Source: Methanoregula sp.
Lineage (GTDB): Archaea; Halobacteriota; Methanomicrobia; Methanomicrobiales; Methanospirillaceae
Direction of reading: 5' to 3'
NCBI RefSeq assembly: GCF_023227875.1
Contig: NZ_JALOCH010000010.1
Span: 1-64,000, forward strand
Length of the DNA: 64,000 nt
This document shows positions 31,300 through 40,561 of this stretch, piece by piece. Made by a program: the position numbers and the translations under genes. Under the pieces are notes generated by a model that was not told the origin of the DNA, searched no databases, and was given only the letters and a program-made list of their open reading frames with translations. Position 1 is the first letter of the stretch; each line of letters begins with the position of its first letter.

Positions 31300-34122
31300 A
31301 TGAAAGATATCATCATCAAAGGTGCCCGCCAGCACAACCTCAAAAATATCAGCGTCACCATCCCCCGGGACCAGCTCGTGGTGATAACGGGTGTCTCCGG
31401 CTCCGGCAAGTCCACGCTCGCGTTCGATACGCTCTATGCGGAAGGCCAGCGCCGGTACATGGAATCGCTCTCCTCCTATGCTCGGCAGTTCCTGGGCATG
31501 ATGCAGAAGCCCGATGTGGACCACATCGAGGGGCTCTCGCCGGCCATCGCCATCGAGCAGAAGACCACCTCCAAGAATCCCCGGTCAACGGTCGGGACAA
31601 CGACCGAGATCTACGATTACTTCCGTCTCCTCTATGCCCGCATCGGTACCCCGTTCTGTCCCGAGCACAATATCCCCATCGCCTCGCAGACGCCGGACCG
31701 GATCGCTGACCAGATCATTGCCGGGCAGCCCGGCCAGGTCACGATTCTCTCCCCCGTTGTCCGGCAGAAGAAGGGAACGTACCAGCAGCTGCTGAAGGAT
31801 TTGAACAAGGAAGGGTATGCCCGGGTGCGGGTGAACGGCAAGATTATCCGGACCGATGAGGAGATCACGCTCGACCGGTACAAGAAACACGATATCGAGA
31901 TCGTGATCGACCGGCTGGAGACAAGCGATCGCTCGCGGCTCACGGAAGCGATCGAGAATGCCTTAAAAAAATCTGAAGGGCTCATCATCGTTGTTGACGA
32001 GCAGGAGAAGGAATCAACGTACTCCTCGCTCATGGCCTGCCCGGTCTGCGGGATAACATTCGAGGAACTCCAGCCCCGGATGTTCTCGTTCAACAGCCCG
32101 TTCGGGGCCTGCGAGGAATGTCACGGCCTCGGGGTCAAGATGGAGTTCGACCCCGACCTCATCATCCCGGACAAGGAGCGGTGTATCGCGGACGGTGCCG
32201 TTGCCCCGTACCGCAACCCGATGGACGGCTTCCGGGGCCAGTACCTTGCCACGGTTGCAAAACATTTCGGGTTCTCGGTCCTGACACCCATCAAAGACCT
32301 GACCGAAGAGCAGTACAATGGCCTGATGTTCGGCTCGACCGACAAGATGCACTTCTCGATGAGCGCAAAGAACGGCGATGCCCAGTGGTCGCATAACGGC
32401 GAGTGGGAAGGTCTCCTCCCGCAGACCGCCCGGCTCTATGCCCAGACCAAGTCCGACTGGCGGAAGCGCGAGCTCGAAGGCTACATGCGGGTCTCAGACT
32501 GCCCGTCCTGCAAGGGGAAGCGGCTCAAGGACAAGATCCTCGCGGTCCGGATCAACGGCAAGTCCATCATCGATGTCACAGACCTCTCCGTCTCCGCGAG
32601 CCTGAAGTTCTTCGACGGCCTGAAACTGACCGACAAGGAACGGGAGATCTCAAAGCAGATCTTAAAAGAGATCCGGTCCCGGCTGGACTTCCTTGAAAAG
32701 GTCGGCCTCGGGTACCTCAACCTCTCCCGGAATGCGGGCACGCTCTCGGGTGGCGAAGCGCAGAGAATCCGGCTTGCGACCCAGATCGGCTCGACCCTGA
32801 TGGGCGTGCTCTACGTGCTCGATGAACCATCCATCGGCCTGCACCAGCGGGACAACCGGAAGCTGATCGAGACCCTGCGGACGCTCCGCGATCTCGGCAA
32901 CACGGTGCTCGTGGTGGAGCACGACGAGGACATGATCCGGTCCGCAGAGCATGTCATTGACATGGGACCGGGCGCCGGCCTGCATGGCGGGGCGGTTATT
33001 GCGGAAGGCACCCCGAAACAGATCGAGAAGAACAAGAAGTCGCTCACCGGCCAGTACCTTGCCGGCACCAGGAGCATCGGGATCCCGAAGAGCCGCCGGA
33101 AACCAAAACACTACCTCACGGTCAAAGGGTGCCGGGAGAATAATCTCAAGAAGATCGATGCGAAATTTCCCATCGGGCTCCTGACCGTGGTCACCGGGGT
33201 CTCCGGCTCCGGCAAATCCACGCTGGTCGAAGAGACGCTGTACAAGGGTATGATGCAGATCCTCCATCACTCGCGTGACCAGGCCGGAAAGCACGACAAG
33301 ATCGTCTTCGATTCCGATATCGACAAGGTGATCGTGATCGACCAGTCGCCGATCGGAAAGACCCCCAGGTCCAACCCGGCCACCTACACCAAGGTCTTTG
33401 ACGAGATCCGCACGGTCTTTGCGGAGACCAAGGAAGCGAAGATGCGGGGCTACAAGCCGGGCCGTTTCTCGTTCAACATCCGGGGCGGCCGGTGCGAGGC
33501 CTGTGAAGGCGACGGGCTGATCCGGATCGAGATGAACTTCCTGCCCGATGTCTACATCGAGTGCGAGGAGTGCAAGGGCAAGCGCTACAACCGCGAGACG
33601 CTTGAAGTACTGTACAAGGGCAAGTCGATCGCCGATGTGCTGGACATGAGTGTCGAGGAGGCGCTGAAACTCTTCGAGAACATCCCCTCGATCCGGGCCA
33701 AGCTGGAGACCCTCTCACGGGTCGGCCTCGATTACATCAAGCTCGGCCAGAGTTCCACCACACTCTCGGGCGGGGAAGCCCAGCGGATCAAGCTGACCCG
33801 CGAGCTGGCAAAAAGGGCCACGGGCCGGACGCTCTACCTGCTGGACGAGCCGACCACCGGGCTCCACTTCGACGACACGAAGAAACTGATCAAAGTGCTC
33901 GACGATCTCGTGGCGAAGGGCAATACCGTTGTCGTGATCGAGCACAACCTGGACGTGATCAAGTCGGCCGACCACATCATCGATATCGGACCCGAGGGCG
34001 GCGATGCCGGCGGGGAGATCGTGGCAACCGGGACACCGGAAAAGGTCGCATCCGTGAAGGGAAGTTACACCGGGCAGTTCCTGAAGGAGATGCTCGGCCG
34101 GAAATCTTCCGTGGCCTCCTGA
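31300..34122 (+). CDS. uvrA: Excinuclease ABC subunit A
   Basis: 940 residues, full length for UvrA, the DNA-damage sensor ATPase of nucleotide excision repair. Two ABC modules: Walker A GVSGSGKST in both halves, signatures LSGGEAQRIRLATQ and LSGGEAQRIKLTRE, Walker B YVLDEPSIGLHQRD and YLLDEPTTGLHFDD. Zinc-finger cysteines occur at CPVCG...CEECHG and CEACEG...CEECKG. Methanogens of this group acquired the bacterial UvrABC system; uvrC follows 0.5 kb downstream, and uvrB is not in the window. Confidence 0.98.
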   Translation: MKDIIIKGARQHNLKNISVTIPRDQLVVITGVSGSGKSTLAFDTLYAEGQRRYMESLSSYARQFLGMMQKPDVDHIEGLSPAIAIEQKTTSKNPRSTVGTTTEIYDYFRLLYARIGTPFCPEHNIPIASQTPDRIADQIIAGQPGQVTILSPVVRQKKGTYQQLLKDLNKEGYARVRVNGKIIRTDEEITLDRYKKHDIEIVIDRLETSDRSRLTEAIENALKKSEGLIIVVDEQEKESTYSSLMACPVCGITFEELQPRMFSFNSPFGACEECHGLGVKMEFDPDLIIPDKERCIADGAVAPYRNPMDGFRGQYLATVAKHFGFSVLTPIKDLTEEQYNGLMFGSTDKMHFSMSAKNGDAQWSHNGEWEGLLPQTARLYAQTKSDWRKRELEGYMRVSDCPSCKGKRLKDKILAVRINGKSIIDVTDLSVSASLKFFDGLKLTDKEREISKQILKEIRSRLDFLEKVGLGYLNLSRNAGTLSGGEAQRIRLATQIGSTLMGVLYVLDEPSIGLHQRDNRKLIETLRTLRDLGNTVLVVEHDEDMIRSAEHVIDMGPGAGLHGGAVIAEGTPKQIEKNKKSLTGQYLAGTRSIGIPKSRRKPKHYLTVKGCRENNLKKIDAKFPIGLLTVVTGVSGSGKSTLVEETLYKGMMQILHHSRDQAGKHDKIVFDSDIDKVIVIDQSPIGKTPRSNPATYTKVFDEIRTVFAETKEAKMRGYKPGRFSFNIRGGRCEACEGDGLIRIEMNFLPDVYIECEECKGKRYNRETLEVLYKGKSIADVLDMSVEEALKLFENIPSIRAKLETLSRVGLDYIKLGQSSTTLSGGEAQRIKLTRELAKRATGRTLYLLDEPTTGLHFDDTKKLIKVLDDLVAKGNTVVVIEHNLDVIKSADHIIDIGPEGGDAGGEIVATGTPEKVASVKGSYTGQFLKEMLGRKSSVAS

Positions 34123-34160
34123 TCTCTCCTCTTTTTGGGAAATGGACAGGACCCGTACGG

Positions 34161-34412
34161 TTATGGGGGCGGTGACCCGGAACCGGTCCGGGTTGCCTGC
34201 CGGTATTTTTCCCGGGCCTCGTCTAACCGTCCGAGCCGTGCGAGGCAGTCTCCCATCTCGAAAAATGCGGTGGAATAGCGTGGCGCGATGATAACGACCT
34301 GCCTGAAATATTTCAGGGCGCTCTCATCATCTCCCCGGTGGGACAGGTCCAGTGCTTTCCGGTACAGGATCTGGGCCTCGATCGGAATCCCCTTTGCATA
34401 GAGCCATTCCAT
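34161..34412 (-). CDS. Small TPR protein
   Basis: 83 residues with about two tetratricopeptide repeats (YRKALDLSHRGDDESALKYF, then STAFFEMGDCLARLGRLDEA, REKYRQA) and a Ser/Pro tail. Located between uvrA and uvrC on the opposite strand, so not part of a uvr operon. Probably a protein-interaction module; partner unknown. Confidence 0.7.
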   Translation of the reverse strand: MEWLYAKGIPIEAQILYRKALDLSHRGDDESALKYFRQVVIIAPRYSTAFFEMGDCLARLGRLDEAREKYRQATRTGSGSPPP

Positions 34413-34646
34413 GAGCCATCTTCTCTCAGGTTCCCTTGCAGGAGCATGAGTAAGAGATCCTGATTATTTTTATGAATATATAATATTTGTTCTCCATGCG
34501 GAACGATATTCTCTCCATTTATAAATATCACACGCTCCCTGCCGTGATGCTTGTCGGATTACCCTCGCGGACTCATACCGGATCGCCTCCCTTTTTCCTC
34601 ATCCCCATTCCTTAATAGCAAGCACACCCAGACGCTAGTACAGGAA

Positions 34647-36242
34647 ATGTTCGATACCGCCACCCTTCCCGGCACCCCCGGCTGTTACCTGTTCTATGAT
34701 AATGGCGGGACGATCATCTATGTCGGGAAGGCAAAGAACCTGAAGAAGCGGGTGAGCAGTTACTTCCAGAAGAAAGACCACGACAAAAAGACCCTGAACC
34801 TTGTCGCGGCCATTGCCCGTGTCAGTGTCATGGTGACCAACACCGAGACCGAGGCATTCCTCTTAGAGAACAACCTGATCAAGAAGCACCAGCCGAAATA
34901 CAATATCGACCTCAAGGATGCCAAGCGGTATGCCTATATCGAACTCACCCGCGAACAATTCCCCCGCATCGGTATTGCCCGGCGCACCGGGAAAGGGGAG
35001 TCCACCTTTTTCGGGCCGTTTGTTTCAGCCGCGGAACGCGATGCCCTGATCCGCATCATCCGGAAAGTCTTCCTCTTACGATCCTGCCGGAGGCTGCCGA
35101 AACGGGCGTGCCTGCGGCACCACATGCACACCTGCAGCGCACCGTGTGTCGGCGCGATCAGCGAGGAAGAGTATCATCTCCAGGTAGAACGGGCAGCGTC
35201 GCTGCTGAAGGGCAGGAGCAGCGAGCTCCTCCTCTCGCTGCGGGAAGAGATGGCAGGGTATTCGGCACGCGAGGAATACGAGAAGGCGCTCTCGCTGCGC
35301 AACCAGATAGCCGCGGTCACGCACCTTGCAGAGCGCCAGCATGTCGAGCGGCCGAAGGAGACGGACCAGGACGTGATCGGCTATGCGGTATCGGACGATA
35401 CGGTGTACCTCATGGTCTTCTCCGTGGAGAAAGGGCTGCTCACCGGCAAACAGGAATACTCCTTTGAGAACCGCGAGGATTTCTTTGAGGAATTTCTCGT
35501 CCAGTACTATGCGGACCGCATCCCTCCCTCAGAACTGATCCTGCCCCACGATGTTGACGAGGCAATGGCAGGATACCTGTCAGAGCGCAAGGGGAAATCT
35601 GTGCAGGTGACCATACCAAAGATCGGCGAGAAGAAAAAACTGCTCGACCTTGTTGAAAAGAACCTTGAACACGCGTTCCTGAAAAACGAGCTGAAAGTCA
35701 AAGACCTCCAGTCCAGCCTCGGGCTTGCCGACGCACCGGATGTCATTGAGTGTTTCGATATCTCGCACCTGTCCGGGACGGCGATGGTCGGGTCGATGGT
35801 CCGGTTCCGTAACGGGGTTCCGGACAAGAAAAATTACCGGCGATTTAAGATCAAGACCGTTGAAGGGATCGATGACTTCGCATCCATTGCCGAGGTCGTG
35901 AAGAGACGTTACGACCGGTTGATCCGCGAAGATGCAGAGATGCCGGACCTGATCATCATCGATGGCGGAAAGGGCCAGCTCTCGGCCGCTGGTGACAGCC
36001 TGCGTGACCTCGATCTCACGATCCCGGTCATCGCCCTGGCAAAACGTGAAGAGGAAGTATACCTCCCCGGAGAAACCCTCCCCCGTCAGCTTGACAAAAA
36101 GGCGATGGCCCTGCATTACCTCCAGGAGATCCGCGATGAGGCACACCGGTTTGCCATTGCCTACAACCGGCTGTTGCGGAACAAGTCAGCAGTAGCCGGC
36201 AGTCCAAAGCCCGGGAAAAGCCGGAAAAAGAAAAACAGCTGA
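34647..36242 (+). CDS. uvrC: Excinuclease ABC subunit C
   Basis: 531 residues from the ATG at 34647; the upstream frame is not protein-like. Order: GIY-YIG nuclease (LPGTPGCYLFYDNGGTIIYV, GKAKNLKKRV) for the 3' incision, a Cys cluster (RRLPKRACLRHHMHTCSAPC), the UVR domain contacting UvrB (REEYEKALSLRNQIAAVTHL), and the RNase H-like 5' nuclease (VIECFDISHLSGTAMVGSMV ... DLIIIDGGKGQLSAA). The C-terminal (HhH)2 DNA-binding domain of bacterial UvrC is missing; the protein ends in a Lys/Ser tail. Confidence 0.96.
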   Translation: MFDTATLPGTPGCYLFYDNGGTIIYVGKAKNLKKRVSSYFQKKDHDKKTLNLVAAIARVSVMVTNTETEAFLLENNLIKKHQPKYNIDLKDAKRYAYIELTREQFPRIGIARRTGKGESTFFGPFVSAAERDALIRIIRKVFLLRSCRRLPKRACLRHHMHTCSAPCVGAISEEEYHLQVERAASLLKGRSSELLLSLREEMAGYSAREEYEKALSLRNQIAAVTHLAERQHVERPKETDQDVIGYAVSDDTVYLMVFSVEKGLLTGKQEYSFENREDFFEEFLVQYYADRIPPSELILPHDVDEAMAGYLSERKGKSVQVTIPKIGEKKKLLDLVEKNLEHAFLKNELKVKDLQSSLGLADAPDVIECFDISHLSGTAMVGSMVRFRNGVPDKKNYRRFKIKTVEGIDDFASIAEVVKRRYDRLIREDAEMPDLIIIDGGKGQLSAAGDSLRDLDLTIPVIALAKREEEVYLPGETLPRQLDKKAMALHYLQEIRDEAHRFAIAYNRLLRNKSAVAGSPKPGKSRKKKNS

Positions 36243-36280
36243 ACCGGGATGGGGGTGGGCCTTACCTCCCGGTTTTTCTT
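36243..36280. terminator. Terminator after uvrC
   Basis: ACCGGGA ... TCCCGGT forms a 7-bp stem followed by TTTTTCTT directly after the uvrC stop, and could also serve the convergent lipoprotein gene. Confidence 0.65.
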
Positions 36281-36283
36281 AAA

Positions 36284-36682
36284 TCAGATGTCCTTGTCAA
36301 CCAGTACCCGGTGGCTCCCGTCAGAGAAGTATCCCGTGATGAGGACGTGGTTTTTGCCACTGTACGCCCCGGTGAATGATTCGGTTGCATGGACCTGGAT
36401 GGGTGTTGTGGCAAGCCGGGACCCATCCGACGTGGTCCTGATTTTTCCATTGTCGTCCGTGACGGTATACTCCAGTTCAATGAGGTTGTCCATGCCCGGC
36501 GCACCGACAAAGGCAATAGTGATATGGGAATCATCCGGTTTGGTCACGGTTATTCCGGATGTTGCTTCCGCCGGGTTTCCTGCCTGCTGGGTGCACCCTC
36601 CGGAAATGAGCAGGAGCACCAGTGCCGCAGCCATTGACAGGTACAGGAAAGAATGGGGAAGCTCAGATACATCAGATCTCAT
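36284..36682 (-). CDS. Uncharacterised lipoprotein
   Basis: 132 residues with signal and lipobox LLISGGC (Cys ~30). The mature part forms one beta-sandwich-like domain (ITIAFVGAPGMDNLIELEYT ... AYSGKNHVLITGYFSDGSHR). No named domain. Resembles other small lipoproteins of the window in its CTQQ after the lipobox. Confidence 0.65.
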   Translation of the reverse strand: MRSDVSELPHSFLYLSMAAALVLLLISGGCTQQAGNPAEATSGITVTKPDDSHITIAFVGAPGMDNLIELEYTVTDDNGKIRTTSDGSRLATTPIQVHATESFTGAYSGKNHVLITGYFSDGSHRVLVDKDI

Positions 36683-36807
36683 ATACTCTAATCAGCGTCG
36701 GTTTTTATAAAATTGCTGAATGGAAGCGCTGATCCTGGCGGTCGGATCTTTTTCGGGTTTTCAGGAAAAAGGGAGATACTGTATTCCTGGATTTATTTAT
36801 TTCTTTA

Positions 36808-37341
36808 TCAGGAGGAGACGATACGGATGTTCATCGTATAGGCGGTCTCGTTTCCGGTGACCGGTTCCCACGAACGGCCATACACTGCATTGAACGTCTG
36901 GTCCCCGCTGCCGGAGGCCTGCAGGACCCATGTGCGGATCCCGCCCACGCCCACCATGCCCCCGGCATGTTTGTTCTCCTGGTAATCTGACGAGAGGATC
37001 GTCAGGCCGGAACTGGTGCTGGCATTCCATGAATACCCGGTGGTGGGATTTTCTTCAAGCTGGACTGCGAACCTGGTATTTTCTGCAATGTCTGCGGTTG
37101 TACCGTTGTCCTTTTCCGTGAACGTGACCATCTTCTTTCCTTCCTGTACTGTTGTCGCCGCGACCGGTGTACCGGGCGCTGCTGTTGTCTGGATGGTTGC
37201 GATACTATCCTGGGTCTTTTGGGCCTGCTGGGTGCACCCGCTGGAGAGCACGAGGACTGCGGTGATCGCGAGGAGTACAAGGACTGCGGGCACGTGCCAT
37301 GGTGAATGACGGGGTTGTGTCATGCGTACAGCATTACCCAT
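36808..37341 (-). CDS. Lipoprotein with chagasin-type protease inhibitor domain (I42)
   Basis: 177 residues; lipobox VLSSGC near residue 36, then a Thr/Ala-rich linker. The C-terminal ~110 residues carry the three inhibitor loops of the chagasin/I42 family: NPTTGYSW, GVGGIRTW and YGRSWEP. Such domains block papain-like cysteine proteases, so the anchored form may protect surface proteins. Met7 is an alternative start. Confidence 0.85.
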   Translation of the reverse strand: MGNAVRMTQPRHSPWHVPAVLVLLAITAVLVLSSGCTQQAQKTQDSIATIQTTAAPGTPVAATTVQEGKKMVTFTEKDNGTTADIAENTRFAVQLEENPTTGYSWNASTSSGLTILSSDYQENKHAGGMVGVGGIRTWVLQASGSGDQTFNAVYGRSWEPVTGNETAYTMNIRIVSS

Positions 37342-37413
37342 GGTCTCGTAATAAGACTTCTTTGACTGCCAATCGTTTCGCAGTGTTCGCCGGGTTTATT
37401 ATTTCCGGCAGCG

Positions 37414-38013
37414 ATGGATCATGCAATGGATTTCAAATATGGACTTCTCCTGATGGCCTGCATCGCAGCGGTCATCGTTGCAGGGTGCACGGACACGTTG
37501 CAGGCACCCGTAACGACCACGCAGACCCCGGTGCCGGTTGCATCCCCCACTCTCCCGGCAGCTCCCGCAGCCAGCGTGACCACTGACGGGTGTTCAGATG
37601 ACGTGTGTCCGTTCATCCCGCCTGCACTGTCTGGAGAGAAGGAAACGTCCCTCCGCATCGAGGCATCTCCCCGGCGGTATTCCCCAATGATGTCGTCAAC
37701 GCCGGGTGTCGGTCTTGTTCCGAACGCCACCGGTTTTAATGCTTCCTCTGCTCTGTTTACGTGGAACGCCAGCTACGGACAGTTCCTTTCCTGGAATGCA
37801 CCTGATTATACCGTGAACCAGCAGGGTGCAACAATTACCAACTCCGGCGGAAAACTCTACTGGTCGTTCATTGACAGGCCTGCATCAACCACGGAACCGG
37901 TGGTCATTACCGTGATCGCAAAAGACCCGGCCTCGGGAACCGTGCTGGGAAGATCATCCGTGACCCTGGCATGGGACAGCGATTACGCGGTGACCGTGCA
38001 GGACGCCCGGTAA
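37414..38013 (+). CDS. Uncharacterised lipoprotein with Ig-like C-terminal region
   Basis: 199 residues (Met5 at 37426 is an alternative start). Signal and lipobox VIVAGC, a Pro/Thr linker, a possible disulfide loop (DGCSDDVCPF) and a ~130-residue beta-rich domain (SLRIEASPRRYSPMMSSTPG ... VTLAWDSDYAVTVQ). Probably a surface protein. Family not recognised. Confidence 0.65.
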   Translation: MDHAMDFKYGLLLMACIAAVIVAGCTDTLQAPVTTTQTPVPVASPTLPAAPAASVTTDGCSDDVCPFIPPALSGEKETSLRIEASPRRYSPMMSSTPGVGLVPNATGFNASSALFTWNASYGQFLSWNAPDYTVNQQGATITNSGGKLYWSFIDRPASTTEPVVITVIAKDPASGTVLGRSSVTLAWDSDYAVTVQDAR

Positions 38014-38043
38014 CATTCAAAAAAATGTAATAAGAATTTTTTT

Positions 38044-39117
38044 TTAATTATCTGGAACTGCATCACCGGTCTTATTTTGCTCCTTCTCCCCAAACAGGCG
38101 GCCGACTCCCATCATTGTATTGATCCAGCGGAGTTCGTCGCAGGACTCGAAGACGAGGAGCAGCATCAGCGTGAACGGGATCGCAAAGAACATGCCGACG
38201 ATGCCCAGCAGCCAGCCCCAGAAGATCACGGAGAGGATAACGATGAGGGCCGGCATCTCGAACTTCCGTGCGGCAAGGAAGGAGTAGACCGGGTTTTCCA
38301 CGACCAGGTTGAGGATGCAGATTGCAACGATGACCGCGATTGCCCCCGGCATCCCGAACTGGAGCCATGCAAAGAAGAGCGCCGGGACCGCTGCGATGAT
38401 GAGCCCGAAGTACGGGATGTAGCCGAGGAGGAACGTCAGGACGCCCCACAGGATCGCCCCGTGGACCCCCATGATCCCGAGGAACCCCCCAAACAGGAGG
38501 CCGTGGATGAAATTCGTCTCGGTCCTGACAACGATGAAGTCAATGACGTACCCGGACATGCGGGAGTACTTCCGGAGTGCTTCTGCGTCTTTTCCGAGCG
38601 AGCTCTCGACCTGGGTGAGCATCCGGGGCGAGTCCAGCAGGATGAAGAAGGTGGTTACCGCTACAAAGAAGAGGAACATGAGCCCTTCGGCGAAACTGGC
38701 TGCTCCCGATACGGCGTATCCCATCATATCCCCGATATTAAATGACGAGGGACTGAGTGTATCCCCCGGGAAGCCAAACGAAACGAGGAGGGCAGAGATA
38801 TCGGCGATCCGGACATTGAGCTCCTGTTGGTACTGGGGGATATCCGAGACCAGGGAGTTGAGCGATAATGCGGTCATGAAAACGCCCCCCAGTATGATGA
38901 GGGCCGCAATAAGGGTGATAACCAGCACCGCAGAAAAATTCGAGAGCCCTTTTGTTTTCAGCCAGTTCACCGCTGGCAGGACGAGCAGGCTGAGGATGAT
39001 GGCCATCAGGATGAGGCTGACGAGGTATGTGGTCACCTTCACCGCAATGATGATGATAAAGACAAGCGCGATGATCAAAAGAGCGCGCTCAATCCGGAAT
39101 GAGTCTGGAAGAGCCAT
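38044..39117 (-). CDS. AI-2E/PerM-family transporter
   Basis: 357 residues with about eight membrane helices. N-terminal helices (LLIIALVFIIIIAVKVTTYL), a soluble segment between TM3 and TM4, then the family block HGLLFGGFLGIMGVHGAILW and the late LGYIPYFGLIIAAVPALFFA, which are characteristic. Members move small molecules or act as Na+/H+ antiporters; the substrate here is unknown. Confidence 0.9.
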   Translation of the reverse strand: MALPDSFRIERALLIIALVFIIIIAVKVTTYLVSLILMAIILSLLVLPAVNWLKTKGLSNFSAVLVITLIAALIILGGVFMTALSLNSLVSDIPQYQQELNVRIADISALLVSFGFPGDTLSPSSFNIGDMMGYAVSGAASFAEGLMFLFFVAVTTFFILLDSPRMLTQVESSLGKDAEALRKYSRMSGYVIDFIVVRTETNFIHGLLFGGFLGIMGVHGAILWGVLTFLLGYIPYFGLIIAAVPALFFAWLQFGMPGAIAVIVAICILNLVVENPVYSFLAARKFEMPALIVILSVIFWGWLLGIVGMFFAIPFTLMLLLVFESCDELRWINTMMGVGRLFGEKEQNKTGDAVPDN

Positions 39118-39387
39118 AGCACATTTGTATCGGACGGATGATCATACAAAGCTTATCCTCTGGTCGGCGCCGTTGCCCGGGCAGGGAGAGTGCACCACTT
39201 CGCGACTCACGATTATTGATGGTGGTGAGGGATCATGACCGGCGAAATGACAGGTCATTGTCCCGGAAAAAAATTCCCGGCCCGCGTTGTGCCTGTACCG
39301 TGGGCCGGTAAAAAGGGAGAGGAGACCCGTCCATGTGCTCTGGAGGGGTGAGGATTATGGTGTCTTTGTACGGGGGTGTATCCCGCA

Positions 39388-39573
39388 ATGGACATTGACA
39401 GGTGTTCTTACTGCTCGTGTTTCTGGTGTTCGTATTGCTGTACGACAATACCTGTGCAGTTACGCACTGGTATATGTAATGTATGTTTGACATTTTGTTT
39501 TATATGCTTTCTGCTCGTTACGTCTGTTATTCGCGTATTGCGGGATATGGTTCACGACGGCCAGGTGATTTGA
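39388..39573 (+). CDS. Possible small Cys-rich membrane protein
   Basis: 61 codons from an ATG preceded by GGGGGTG. The product is very Cys-rich (DRCSYCSCFWCSYCC, then GICNVC), arranged as CxxC pairs like a zinc ribbon, followed by a hydrophobic stretch (FCFICFLLVTSVI). It is the only coding-like signal in the 39118-39622 gap. Start and reality are uncertain and composition is atypical. Confidence 0.3.
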   Translation: MDIDRCSYCSCFWCSYCCTTIPVQLRTGICNVCLTFCFICFLLVTSVIRVLRDMVHDGQVI

Positions 39574-39622
39574 ATCGCTGGTACGGCCCGGTGGAGATGC
39601 GGTGCAGGCGGTTGCCATGCAC

Positions 39623-40561
39623 CTACCGGTACCCGATCGCTGCGCCAAGGAGGTTGGCCGTGATCCTCAGTGCCTCCACCTCATCCGGAGAACGCACACG
39701 CTCGGTCAGATCGAAAAAGCCGATGAACCCCCAGAGACTGTCGCGGATGAAGATCGGGAGGATGACCCCGGACCGGACCCCGAGCAGCGAGAATAGTTTT
39801 TTCTCTCCTTCAGGAAGTGTGGAGATCGCAGCCGGGACGACATCGCCTTTTATCAGCAGGTCATGCCAGCGGGAGATCCCGAACGCCCCGAACGTGAACT
39901 GCTTCAGTTCCGGTTTGAAAAGACAGGAGTGATAGCTCGGGCATCCCCATTCATAGATCATGCTGACCGTTTCGGGACCCCCCGGTTCAGCGTTCACCCT
40001 GAAGATCCCGATGGCGCCGGCATCCAGCGCAAGGCCGATGGGTTCAAGGATATCGCGGATATCGGAGGCGTTGAAATCGCGGACCGGGTGGTTTGCAGGC
40101 GGGTCCTCCCGGGACACCCGGAGCAGCCATTCCACCGCCGAGCTTACGGCAAACAGGATTGCATCACGCTTCTTGATCTCGTGTTCGACCCGGTGCTTGT
40201 ACAGCGCCATCTCGATGACGGAGTGGAGTTCCCGTTCATCGTATGGCTTGACAACGTACCCGTAGGGCTCGGTGATCTTTGCCCGGTCAAGGAGGGCCTT
40301 GTCGGCATAGGCCGTGAGATAGATGACCGGGATATCGTAGAGAACGTGCACCTTTCCTGCGGTATCGACCCCGTCCATCTCGCCGGCAAGATGGATGTCC
40401 ATGAGTACGAGGTCCGGGTGACTCTCTTTGATCTTATCCAGCGCGAGTTCCCCGGATTTTGCAATTCCTGCGGCACGGTACCCGAGGCTGATCAAGGTCT
40501 CCCTGATATCGCTGGCAACGATCGCTTCATCTTCAACAATGAAAATGGCTGGGCCGGTCAC
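39623..40561 (-). CDS. Response regulator with REC and GAF domains
   Basis: 312 residues. A receiver domain (IFIVEDEAIVASDIRETLIS; phospho-acceptor in LVLMDIHLAGEMDG; KPYDE lysine) is followed by a GAF-like domain (residues ~150-312, LEPIGLALDAGAIGIFRVN ... GVILPIFIRDSLWGFIGFFD). There is no DNA-binding output, so signalling is by protein contact. Overlaps the upstream giant kinase by 4 nt, making that kinase the likely phosphate donor. Confidence 0.9.
   Translation of the reverse strand: MTGPAIFIVEDEAIVASDIRETLISLGYRAAGIAKSGELALDKIKESHPDLVLMDIHLAGEMDGVDTAGKVHVLYDIPVIYLTAYADKALLDRAKITEPYGYVVKPYDERELHSVIEMALYKHRVEHEIKKRDAILFAVSSAVEWLLRVSREDPPANHPVRDFNASDIRDILEPIGLALDAGAIGIFRVNAEPGGPETVSMIYEWGCPSYHSCLFKPELKQFTFGAFGISRWHDLLIKGDVVPAAISTLPEGEKKLFSLLGVRSGVILPIFIRDSLWGFIGFFDLTERVRSPDEVEALRITANLLGAAIGYR

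Noticed and set aside
38077..38745. Asp/Glu-rich plus-strand frame opposite the AI-2E permease
   Set aside because: Antisense shadow of a membrane protein gene; the minus strand has clear family motifs.
39540..39620. GATTTGAATCGC-like string as a tRNA 3' half
   Set aside because: No acceptor or anticodon stem pairs with it.
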